64,000 nt of DNA, from the NCBI GenBank assembly GCA_035578155.1, contig JAPWDM010000003.1, positions 64,906,142-64,970,141 on the forward strand, written 5' to 3'. The notes under the pieces are model-generated. The model made no database searches, had not been told where the DNA came from, and worked only from the letters and a program-made list of their open reading frames with translations. Position 1 is the first letter of the stretch; the number at the start of each line of letters is the position of its first letter. This DNA comes from Brachynemurus nebulosus. Lineage: Eukaryota > Arthropoda > Insecta > Neuroptera > Myrmeleontidae. Position numbers and translations under genes: made by a program. Positions 10,599 through 21,021 of this stretch are shown here, piece by piece.

Positions 10599-10885
10599 AA
10601 ATATGGTTTGTAACTTTGTATTTTATAACATATTAAATTTTTATTAAATTCCTTTGACACGTTTCCATTTTATTCAAAAAAAAAAAAAAATTTTCTCATA
10701 AAAGCCCGTGTTGAAATTACAAAACTTTGAAATCATTTTTCTCAAAATTGGGACGGTCAGTTTTTTTTTTTCGGTATAGGCTCGTATTATTGGTATTGAA
10801 TTAAATAAATGTCTAGAGAAGTTTCGTTAAAATCCTTTGAAAAATCGTTTTTCGGACCAACTACTTTAAGTTGAATCACCTCTTT
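10599..10885 (+). mobile_element. repeat family F, right part (copy 1)
   Basis: Continues F after the insertion: AAATATGGTTTGTAACT, CCTTTGACACGTTTCCATTT, AAAGCCCGTGTTGAAATTAC, GAAATCATTTTTCTCAAAAT and AAGTTTCGTTAAAATCCTT, each answered in the minus-strand copy at 46.5-46.85 kb. The far right end is only weakly similar. Confidence 0.75.
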
Positions 10886-12532
10886 TGTGTGTTTTCATAT
10901 AAAATCAAAGAAGTTAGATTAGAGTTAGAAGGATTCTTAATCTATCAAAAGAAAAATTTAAAAATTTGGTTTGGATGTTTTTAGATGATTAACACTTTCA
11001 CTCCCATGGCTTCGGCATTCGAAACCAAACAAAACATCCCCAGAGGCCTACCGCAATCAATGATTAATTGATTAGTTGGTTACGCATTATGTGTGCGATG
11101 TTCATCATCATTCATCACACGGATGTGTTTCTACTCACACAAATACATACCAACACACACTAATCTTTTGGTTTCTATCTATAAAAATTTTTAAGATAAA
11201 CAAAAAATACATAAAAAATATAATTTATATTTTTAAATAAAATTGATATGAATGTCAGTGTATATGTAGTATGTACGTATCACGTACGTATGTTTACAGT
11301 TTTACACATACATGTTGAACTGTGCTGAATCTATTCAGTGTTTGAACCATTTTATTTTATGTATTTGTTTACATAAAGTTTTTTTTTTAAATAATGCTGG
11401 CTTCCGGGGAAGTTTACTATGAAAATGCTCGGGCCTCATAGTGTTAATTGGGTAAGATGTGTAGTTTATAGGAAGAAGTAGGCGCGGTAAGGTCCACCCA
11501 CAGACAGCAAAACTCCAAATCCGTCTTCGTAAATAAACTAAATAGACGTAATTCATGTAGTTCCTGTATACCTAACATTTTCTATATTCTCTTCTATGTT
11601 ATTGTGTATCTGTTTAATGTTCTCCTATATGTCGGTATACAACAACAATATGTCTTATTGTATCCCATCTATCTCTATCCAATGTGTTTCTAAATGATAC
11701 TATTTTTATATTATAGTATCTTTGTTGTTTATGGAGTTCATAAACGGCATGGAACAAAGAGAAAAAATAATGGTCAATTGTTGGCGATAAATTAGTGCAC
11801 AATTCTATTATGGGGCTTTTTTTATTATTATTATTATTATTCCATTACTATTGTATTTCGATTTGTAGCTTAATTGATAATAATTCTTCAATAAACTTAC
11901 TGGTCATAATTCTTTCGCCGGACGATATAATATTATATAGAGTTGTTGGAACAGTTTAAAATGTTACTGCACCTGGACAAGCAAAAAGGACGGAAAAATG
12001 TAAAGTAATTAAACACATACAACTGGATCATTATTTCTCTGAAGGCAGTAGCTAGAATTATTCACAATTCTCGGGGTAAAATTACATTTCGAAATGTTTG
12101 GAACATTTTTCTATGTAAAATTACATTGTAGAATGTTTTTCCTTACATTTCGGATGTAATTTTACACCATTCAATGTAAATTAATTACGTACGACATGTA
12201 AACGCCGTTAATTCCGCAGAATCAATCACGTGATACCGGAAATTTACATCCAAAAGACCAGTAATTTACATACAATTACAGTAAATTTTCGTTTCGAAAT
12301 GAAATTTTACTATTTTAGCATGTCAAATACCACTTTTATATGTAATTTTAGTACCAAAGTATTTAAAATTACAATGAAAATTTATTTTTACACAAAATTT
12401 CATATTTTACAACTAAATTATTTACATTTACTAACACTTTGTAATTATCAAGACACATATTGTAAAAATTTACCACATTTTTTATTGTAATAATACATAT
12501 TTTTTTAACAGTGTATGTTTTACTTATTTTAA
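10886..12532. other. no gene; microsatellite and TTACAT-rich stretch
   Basis: Contains a (TTA)n run at 11822-11841 and, from 12070 to 12500, a series of short words such as TAAAATTACATT, TGTAATTTTAC and ATGTAAATTAATTAC in both orientations, perhaps a degraded element. A 73-codon minus-strand frame at 11335-11556 shows nothing I recognise. Confidence 0.45.
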
Positions 12533-13248
12533 TCTGTACATATAATAAAATTGTAACTAGACCGTTTCTGTACATGGAATATTTTTTGAAAATTGTACTG
12601 GTAATGTAAATAGTTATAGATACCAAAACAGCGATTTTTAGAATTTTTGTCTGTTTGTCTGTCTGTCTGTTCACGCATCACGCAAAAACTATCATACGGA
12701 TTTTAATGAAATTTGGTGTGATGATAACTTATTACCTGGATCAACACCTAATATACTTTTTACTCCGGGAAAATTTCTCATTCCCACGGGAAAATGGAAA
12801 AACCATTTTGAGCATGTGCACACATTAGGCAAGAACTATTGGACGGATTTTGATGAAATTTGGTGTGGTGATAACTTATTACCTAGGGCAACATTTAAGA
12901 TACTTTTCACTCTGGGAAACTGCTTCATTCTCACGGCAAAATAAAAAACCATTTTGTGCATGTGCACGTATTACGCAAAAACTATTGGACGGATTTTGAT
13001 GAAATTTGGTGTGGTGATAACCTATTACTTGGGTCAACATTTAACATACTTTTTACTCCGGGAAAATACATCTTTCCCATGGAAAAATACATCTTTCCCA
13101 TGGAAAAATAGAAAAACCATTTTGAGAATGTGCCTGCATTACACAAAAATTATTATTCTTTGCAAGTTCTGTATAATTATTACACTTACATACTTCTCAT
13201 TGAGTTTATAACAATGCTTTGTGCGAACGACGTCGCGGATACGCCTAG
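12533..13248 (+). mobile_element. non-autonomous Helitron, copy 2 (three internal units)
   Basis: It starts TCTGTACATATAATAAAATT after a host A and ends GCGGATACGCCTAG before a host T, the expected A|TC...CTAG|T arrangement. Just upstream of the end, GTGCGAACGACGTCGCGGAT can form the 3' hairpin with one mismatch. Internal units start at 12681, about 12828 and 12974 (147 and 146 bp apart). The last unit is lengthened by a 21-bp tandem doubling (AAATACATCTTTCCCATGG) at about 13066-13110. No Rep/helicase coding. Confidence 0.85.
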
Positions 13249-14696
13249 TTTGTTAATAATATGATTCCTTTATTATGGACCTTTTACTCCTCGTATGAGT
13301 TATTAATCGTTATTCCTTCGTGGACCCATCGATAGTACTTTTTTTTGTGTCTGTGAAGCCAAGGTGCAAGCGAAAATCAAAACTTTTTCAGTCCACTGAA
13401 ACTTAAAAAAAGAAAGTTCTGAAAAAACGACACTGTCTGTTAAATTACAAAAAGTTCTAACGCGAATTTATAAGGATTTCGCTGTTGGACTATGAAGTCC
13501 TAAAAATCGCCAAGTATGGATACGATATGTGGAATTATTTCTGGTGTTATTTAGCAAAAATCAATTTTTTGTGTATTTTTCAGCATTTCCCTTTATGATT
13601 TAGACTTAAATTTTTCGAAGAGTTTTCTCTACTTGAGAGAAAATATCTCTATAAGAGTTCCGACATTTTTCTTCGGAACCCTAACAATGTTTGTAGGATA
13701 ACCTAGTCCGATAATGTTAATAAATTTTGCAAAGTTCAAAAAACCCATTAGTGATTAAGAAAATTATAGGTTACAGAGTCAAGAAAAATAGAAAAATTTA
13801 ATTTTTTTCGTTGATCAGATATCATGCCCGCTTCCTGTTAGAGCCGTAGTATTCATCTTCCTCACTTGTAATCAGTGAGGGGGGGGGGGACAGTGGTCTT
13901 TAACAGTGTCGGAGTGTGCAATATTTTCGCTTGGAGGTGCATGTTGAAATATAAAACTGATTTAAAAACGAAATTTGATTGCCTCGCTATACCCCAATGA
14001 CTGCGCCAGTTACCGCTGTAGTTCAAACATATTATTAGATAGACACAAAACTATTGTCGTACGGATATCATCGTTTTAATACTGTAACAGTAGCGTGAAG
14101 CGTTTTACTTTGTGATTATAATATTATTACCCAAAATAAAATAAATGTGCTACGATTAAAATGAGGTGATAATCTATGACGATGATGTTGAGCGGGGGCA
14201 ATGAAGAGGAGCGAAAGGTTTCGCTCGCTATCAGCAACCAGCCGGATGGATGGGGATTGCCTCGGAGATGAGTGTAAAGTGTGTAGTGTAGCGAGAACGA
14301 AGGACCAAAACGAGCCGAGGCGGAGGAGGTTTGTGTACACATCGCGTGACCTGTTGATTGTTACCGCAAAGTATCATCATTTTGAATTGAAATATGAGGA
14401 GTCGTCCGTTTTTCATGCATTCACTTCTATACACCCATGCAAATGTGTGGGTGATTCTACAAAAGTGGGAATTGGTTTTTTTTTATCAAACATTTGATCA
14501 AAATTTTTTCAAGGCTACTTTCTGTGAAAGTTTGCGATATTCCTTGTGAAAATTTTTTTCGGTTAAAAGGGAATTTTAAATTAATGTGACACCGGAAGAT
14601 AAAGTAAGGGAAGCCTAGGATATTTATGATGTTACTTACGACTTTTTCGAGGAACTATGCCCATATGCATTTGAAATTGTGAAGGGGAATTGTAGA
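13249..14696. other. no clear gene; G-run and GC-richer patch
   Basis: An 11-G run sits at 13879-13889. A GC-richer patch at 14160-14350 carries overlapping frames on both strands; the longest (14201-14497, 98 codons, plus) begins MKRSERFRSLS and has a C-x2-C pair but no recognised domain. The patch has no repeat partner here and could be a promoter or exon, but nothing decides it. Confidence 0.35.
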
Positions 14697-14772
14697 AGAA
14701 TTCAAACCTTTAACCTACCAATTCTTAAGTGCCAGTGCTTAAGCGCGCTCGGCCACTTCGCTGGTGATTCTG
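14697..14772 (-). repeat. tRNA-like remnant 1 (class II type)
   Basis: On the minus strand GTGGCCGAGCGCGCTTAAG resembles the A box of Ser/Leu-type tRNAs, followed at the right distance by GGTTTGAATTC, a degraded B box. The arms do not pair well, so this is more likely a tRNA-derived SINE head or decayed tRNA than a working gene. Confidence 0.45.
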
Positions 14773-16964
14773 CGACAACTTGTGGAGTACACATTTCTAA
14801 AACTCACGAGAATCGTTGACTCTTAAGGGGGGAGGGTCCTCCGGAACTTTCAAATTTTTCATTTTTTTTTTGCTTTAAAAGTTCATTTGAACCTTAAGAA
14901 ATATATTTCTAATGTTTTAATCCCAACAGAACGATTATCTTAGATAACGATAAACTGCTTTTAACTCTACTTGTCAAGAACGAAAACTTTTAATAGCGTT
15001 TTTCTCAAAACAGGTTTTTTTCCGCGCCGTGGAACATAACTTAAAAAGTTATTAAGGTATTAACTTGAAATTTTGTACAGATATTCTTTAAGTTATTGGC
15101 CTTTGCATATACCTAAAATTTTGGATAAATTATTACTATAAATATTGTTTATAACAATTTGTTTATAAAAGAAAAGTGAAATTTTTTTCTTTTTGATTTT
15201 GAATTGGGAAATAGTATATTGTACAATAAATGGGAAAAGAGGCTTATTTCTCACGAATATGAGTTTGTTGTGCAAGCCCGCAAGGCAAGTGCAACAATTC
15301 GTATGAGTGAGAAATAGCTTTTACCACGCATTTTACACTATACTTTTTCTACGAGCAAATTTTTTTTTGTAAAATTTAACATAAATAATTAAAATAAAAT
15401 TTAAATTAGTAAAAATTTTTTAAATTTATAATGTCAGTGCTAAGATGTTCAAATGTTTGCCAAAGCATACTTTGAAACTATGGAAACAATAATAAATAAT
15501 CAACATTCATATATGTATATTTTTAGTATTATTTCTATATATTTTATATTAAACTAACGAAACCGCCTACTTTTTTATTATATTAAGGCGTGGGAAATAA
15601 TTTCCCACTGTATTTCCGCACAGTGTTACTTTTACTAATGTTACTTTTAATAGTAGGAGTAGATAAAAAAATTTTCTCATCTGAAATAGGTATATGCAAA
15701 GCGTAATGACTTACTTTAATAAAATTTTTTTGTCCGATTGAATTCAGTTGATTACAAGAGGCTGGGCATTCCACGGCGCAAATTAAAAGAGTCAACTTGG
15801 AACAATTTATGAGTGAATACACCATAACATGTACTATACCACGGAACTCCATTTGATACAACAAATGTATCAAGTTTCTTAAAAAAAAAAATCATTAAAA
15901 ATCCTGTTGTCTGGAGGACCCCTCTCCCTTAATTCCCATATTTCTAAAATCACCCATATGCACATCTTTAACGTTCTGTTTTCTTTCCTATTCTATTTCT
16001 GTTTTTCATCCACCGACCTCCTTGCCTCCTGCGATCCTTGCTTACGATTCACTCCTGGTGGCTGACTCCTGGTGCTGTTGTTGTATTGTTGTTTGTGTTG
16101 GTGTTTTGTTGTTCTATTTTCTAAAATAGAACTTTGCACTCGGCTCTTCACCTCGCTCCCCTGTTCCATACTCGTTTTAAATTATGTCTACCATAACAGC
16201 CGATGTATGTACGTTACATTAAAATTAGACGAGATGAGAATGGTGAAAGTGTGGGTGAGAGGGACGTGCAGGGTGCTATAAAACAATATACCGTACCGCC
16301 ACCTACAATGAAGCATCTGTGCACACGTTTGTGTAAAAAGATATATTATATGGATATATTATATTAGAAATATCAGAATTTTTCGTTTTGAGGCAAAATA
16401 CTCATTTTTATGCTTCCGTGCATTTGGAAAGGAAATTATTTATCAGTTTAAAAAGTTTCACGTCGGTGTACAGAACCGGATTTTCATAATGGCATGTGGG
16501 ACGCATGTCTCAGGGCCTTCCCACAATTGAAGCCTTCAAAAAATTAATAATGTATCCGTCAAGACGATTTTTTTTTTTTACTCGTCACTGTCAACCGCGT
16601 TTATTTTCGGGGAAAATAAAAAATCTTTGATATTTTTCTGAATTTCCTTGTTGATTTACCAGAGACCTCCAGATGAAAAGTCCTCAAAAGCTTCTTTCTC
16701 AAAGGTATATTCGACTCTGTGAGTGCATGACTTTTTGGTATTTGAAATAAATCAAATAGGTCTCCGTAAATCCCAAAATTGCGTATGTATTTTTAAAAAT
16801 TCCTAACAGATTTGCGGTCGATATAGTGCAGAAAAATTATCAAGGATGCGTCAATTTTTCTGGAGGTTTAGGGATTATATCTGGCCGACTTGCCAGACAT
16901 TAAAATCAGACTTTCGCTTAAAATTTTTTCTGTGAAAATGGGATTTTAAGGGTTTTTTTCTACA
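14773..16964. other. no gene; possible distant relative of family J
   Basis: At about 15220-15640 an arrangement of ATTGTACAATAAATGGG, a near-palindromic block around AGCCCGCAAGG, and GTGGGAAATAATTTCCCAC echoes the order of landmarks in family J (27.9 and 50.0 kb), without base-level identity that I can trust. GTTGTTGTATTGTTGTTTG at 16075-16110 is a TTG-rich simple tract. No coding signature. Confidence 0.35.
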
Positions 16965-16966
16965 TA

Positions 16967-17466
16967 CAGTTGAACTCCCTTTTGTGCGGTGGATAGAGAC
17001 CGCATAAAAAAAATCGCACAAATATAGTTCGATCGAGATTGTACAAAAAGCTTTTTTTGTGCGGTTGATTGGGACCGCATAAAAAAAGTTTCATCGAAAA
17101 AACATCACTCAAAACGCTCAAAACTTAGAAATTTCCTTAGAAGTTGCTTCTATAAACAAGATAAAGCATTAATTTATACGTAGAAATATTTTATTTCAAT
17201 TTTATGTATAATATTATGAAATTTTTGAAAAATACATCTTTAACAAAATTAAATGATGCAATAATTTATGTTCTTATGCAATGTATTGATTAAATGCTTA
17301 AAAGTCGTTAAAAAGTATTTTTATCAAAGAAAGTTATTATAGTAATTGTTTAAGTTTCTTACTGCCTCGTGATTTTGATTCACATTTTGCATTTTAATGA
17401 CCATTTTTTTACAAACCGCATAAAAAAATCGCACAAAAAAGGACCGCATAAAAAAAAGTTCAGCTG
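16967..17466 (+). mobile_element. pogo-like MITE family A, copy 1
   Basis: The ends are CAGTTGAACTCCC and, reverse-complemented, CAGCTGAACTTT, flanked by TA at 16965-16966 and 17467-17468. Behind the left end lie nested copies of GTGCGGTNGATNGGGACCGCAT and ATCGCACAAA; the right end mirrors them. CAG ends with a TA target are typical of pogo/Tigger elements in the Tc1/mariner superfamily. The 500-bp body is non-coding and matches copies at 24.2, 25.8 and, weakly, 57.1 kb. Confidence 0.75.
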
Positions 17467-17468
17467 TA

Positions 17469-18564
17469 TATTCAGGTATCCAAAAAAATTTTTTGAACGA
17501 AAAAAGAATGGCGTCTCAAATACGATTACCTCGTTTTACCTACATTTTTTAAACATAGCTAAAGTAACAATTAACTTTCTCTAATTGCCAAAAATTGCTA
17601 AAAATTATCAAAATTAACCCGAAGTTTTCACGCAATCAAAAATTTTCCTATGCTATATCGACCTTATTTCTCCTGTTTCGAAATCTTCAGGGTCCGTAAA
17701 AATTACTTTATCAAAACGCTGATGTCTTTTTTGGATTGAAAATCAAAATTCGTTTTTTTTATTATTCAATATTCAGCACTGAACTGTACCTTTCTTGGGT
17801 AAGATCCAAATTTTCCAAGTCCAAAATTCTCATTTTGTTTTAAATAATAATTATAATTAAAGTGTGAATAAAGTCAGTGTCTCCTCGAGCCTCGTGTAAA
17901 TTATACACACAAGTTAATCATATAATAAACATCGCATAAATTAACCAGATATACGGGTTGGTGTATGTTATCCATTCATTCCCCCTGTTCCCCGCAACAC
18001 CCCTTTCACATCTACATATTTTCCATGTACGCAACTATTGTGCGTTGTTGCTATCAACATATTGTTTTAAAGTTTTCCATCTTGGAAATGATCTTTAATG
18101 TGATATTAATATACAATTTCCCGTTTCCTTGACTTGCCTATACATTCACAGCATACACATACAAACTTGCCTAGGCATACTTGTACTTCTCGTGTACCCC
18201 CACCAGTCACTTAGGTGATACTTGTGTTGAGAGATCCTTTGATGAAAATGATTAAAATTTAATTAATTATTATTAAAATCTTATAATCTTGAACCAGTTT
18301 GTAAATCTATTCGACAAGAATAGTACCTTTACGTTTATTGGATAAGTATATGGATGTGTACAGTGATATTCAAAAGTATCGGTACAGTCTACAAAATAAT
18401 TTATTAACAATTAGAAATGGTTGGGTCGCTGTAAGTTGCAGAAAAGTACTTCTAAGGGTACAAATTGGCCTTTAAAAATTTAAAAATGATAAATATTTTT
18501 TATAATGAAATAACAAAACTTCTTAATGGTGGAAGTACCAAAGAGTAAACATACTAATGACATA
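17469..18564. other. no gene seen
   Basis: Mixed AT-rich sequence, somewhat richer in C at 17960-18220 (spaced CCCC and ACAC words). No frames above 71 codons and no repeat partner in the window. Confidence 0.5.
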
Positions 18565-18790
18565 TATGTAAATAAAAACACTTTACTTTGCAAAATACCA
18601 CTTTTATTGTATATAAAAACTATTAGGACATGTTTCAGTCAATATGACCATTCTCAAACGTGACCATATTGACCGAAACATGTCATAAGAGTTTTTATAT
18701 ATAATAAAAGTGGTATTTTGCAAAGTAAACTGTTTTTATTTACTAATATCAAATATGGAATACCATAAAATAACGCTCAAATCTATTAAA
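18565..18790. repeat. family C, foldback copy
   Basis: Inverted arms of about 80 bp face each other: ACTTTGCAAAATACCACTTT and ACATGTTTCAGTCAATATGA on the left are answered by TGACCGAAACATGT and AAAGTGGTATTTTGCAAAGT on the right, with a short centre at about 18648-18658. After the right arm, AATACCATAAAATAACGCTC continues; that right half recurs at 45998-46083. The arms allow a long RNA hairpin if transcribed. Confidence 0.75.
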
Positions 18791-19572
18791 TTTATACTAA
18801 TGACAGTTTGTTTGAATCAAAAATGATTTAAAAAATTCAGACCTATAACTTTATACAGATTTCAATACACTATAGGTATAGGATAGTATAAAGGTTAATA
18901 AAAGTGTATTAAGTAAACTGTGATTCTTTACACACAGTCGTGTGTAAAGTACAGCTTACCAAAATAGTAGATGGTAAGTGGTAAAATAAAAAATCAATTC
19001 AATAGTAATCGTAGATAAAATAAATTTCTAGTGATGTAGCAAATCTTTTTTTACTGATTTCTATTGGCTGACATTTTTTTGGTGGTAGGAATCTTGTCAG
19101 GGTGCGCAAAATATCATTCAAAATTTCCGTTTTTGTGGAACTTGTATATACATACATTTTTAATAATGTAAAATAAATTTGAAAAAATTTATAAATTCAC
19201 AACAAAAGTCACAAAAAATTAAGTTAAATATCGGTGTAATCGTTTAAAAAGTGATCGGTTCGAAAATGAATAAATATTTTTCGAAACCAGTGCCACAGTT
19301 TTAATAAATAATGTTATATTTTGCAAAGTGTTTATCCGTTTCAAACTTTTTCTCAACATTGTACATATATCTTGTACCTTAAATGGGGGGGGGGGGTATT
19401 TGTAGTGCTATTTTGTAGTAATATAACTACATACAAAACAGCTACTTACATATTCTATAGTATAACAATCTCCTAAGAGCACAGTAGTGATAATACAATG
19501 ACTCTCGAAGGGATTATATGCGAACAAATTGATGGCCGTTTGTTTGTAAAATGTTTGAACATTGTATACTAC
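18791..19572. other. no gene; 12-G run
   Basis: AT-rich sequence with a run of 12 G at 19385-19396 and a small inverted pair around TTACACACAGTCGTGTGTAA at 18929-18948. A 66-codon minus-strand frame (19408-19608) runs into the adjoining hAT element and is not convincing. Confidence 0.5.
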
Positions 19573-19580
19573 TCTACACT

Positions 19581-19867
19581 CAGGGGCGCAACAACTAAAA
19601 ATCTGCAAGGGGGGTCCAACAAAAATTCAAATAACCCAATTTTTTGATAACGCAATTCTCCGATAACATTGAAAAACGTTATCGAAAAATGTCGTGGCCG
19701 AAAATTCGATTTTCAAATAGAAAATACCATAGTAAACCACTAAAAATTGCATTTTCTAATATAAATAAAATAAATTGAAGGAAAATTTACATTATTTTAT
19801 TAGGGCTCCGCATAATTTTAGGGGGATTCGGGCCTCTTGCTGCCCTCCCCCGGTTGTTGCGCCCCTG
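19581..19867. mobile_element. small hAT-like MITE
   Basis: The left end CAGGGGCGCAACAACTAAAA is matched by CAGGGGCGCAACAACCGGGG read inward from the right end. The 8 bases outside are TCTACACT (19573-19580) and TCTAGTCT (19868-19875), agreeing at 6 of 8, consistent with an aged 8-bp hAT duplication. At 287 bp it is purely non-coding. The right 80 bp are much more GC-rich than the rest. Confidence 0.7.
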
Positions 19868-20079
19868 TCTAGTCTACATCAAATAGTTTGAACAATATTA
19901 TAGGTACCAATATTTCACAATAAATATATTGATGTTTTTTCGAAACGGTTTTTGTTTGGCTGTTACTAGGGAAGAGACGATACAGGAATTAAAATTTCTT
20001 ACAATTTGATAGCAGTGTGGTGTGGATGCCATTTGGAAGGTCCACACTACCAACTTTCCAGTAGATATATAGTTAATGA

Positions 20080-20878
20080 ACGACTTCGAAAATCAATAAT
20101 TCTCTCTCAGTTTCATCATTCTGTTATTTCATTAGCGGTTTTTTAAGACACTATAATTTTTTAGTAAATTTAATGACGTCACATTAAAAATTTCCCTTTT
20201 CTTACAGCAAACCCTTTTATTGAAGTGATTTGAATTAGGGTGATTGATTGAATTAGACTAACTTGGAGGTGAGCTTTACATTTTTGCTACAAAAATGACC
20301 CAATTCCTTTTATAAATGTGACTGATCCAACAGGAATTCCTCTTTTAGTAGTTCTACATATCTGATTTTAGTAGAAATTAAGACAACGGCTTTAAAAACC
20401 TATAAGTCGGTTCCAACTCTATCATTTTATCTTTTCCCTTGCGGTTTTTAAGAAAGCGAAAAATTTTCATAACCTTTTTCTCGAAGCAGACCTTACTGAA
20501 GCGATTTGAATTAAGGCGATTGGTTGGGTTATTGATCAAAATGATCCAGTTCCTTTTAGAAATGCTATTAATCTAACAGAAATCTTTTTTCTAGTGCTCT
20601 TACGTGCCTAGTTTTAGTGAAAATGAAAAGAGCGACTTCCAAGAAAACCCATAATTCATTTTCAATTTCATCATTTTATCATTTCCGTTACCATTTTTAA
20701 GGAACTGAAATTTTTTTTGACCTTAATGACGTCAATTAAAAACGTTTATTTTTTTGGAAGCACACCATAGTGAAGCGATTTGGATTAAAACGATTGGTAG
20801 AAATCTTTTTGCCGAATGAAAGGAATTTTTAGAAATTCCATAATTCGCTTCAAATTTCATCATTTTATCAAAAAAAGT
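20080..20878 (+). repeat. tandem repeat family L, about three units of ~275 bp
   Basis: Each unit has the order TTTCATCATTCTGTTATTTC, TTAATGACGTCA, GCGATTTGAATTAAGGCGAT, TTCCTTTTAGAAATG. The landmark G[TC]GATTTGAATTA falls at about 20225, 20501 and 20775, giving a period near 275 bp. Units differ by many substitutions. Single or double units of the same family occur at 40.3 and 62.5 kb, so it is a dispersed satellite or the tandem core of a transposable element. TGACGTCA is also the CRE-type octamer, but no regulatory claim follows from that. Confidence 0.7.
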
Positions 20879-21021
20879 TGTGTTTTTCACCTGAGGATGG
20901 CGTAATGGCCGAAAGTCGACTTGTGTTAATACGATTTTTGTTGTGAAAAGTGACAAAGCAACGATCCCATGTTTTTTAATATGGATTTTCACAAAGTAAA
21001 CCTTTCCAATATTAATTATCA
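20879..21021 (+). repeat. interspersed family D, copy 1
   Basis: CACCTGAGGATGGCGTAATG, GGCCGAAAGTCGACTTGTG, GTGAAAAGTGACAAAGCAAC and ATGGATTTTCACAAAGTAAA also occur at 55530-55632 (minus) and 55818-55939 (plus). It directly follows the L array. Superfamily not recognised. Confidence 0.7.

Noticed and set aside
12065..12520. Possible element with TAAAATTACATT words and a TTTTTTTAACAGTGTA end
   Set aside because: Words occur in both orientations but no terminal repeat or target duplication could be fixed.
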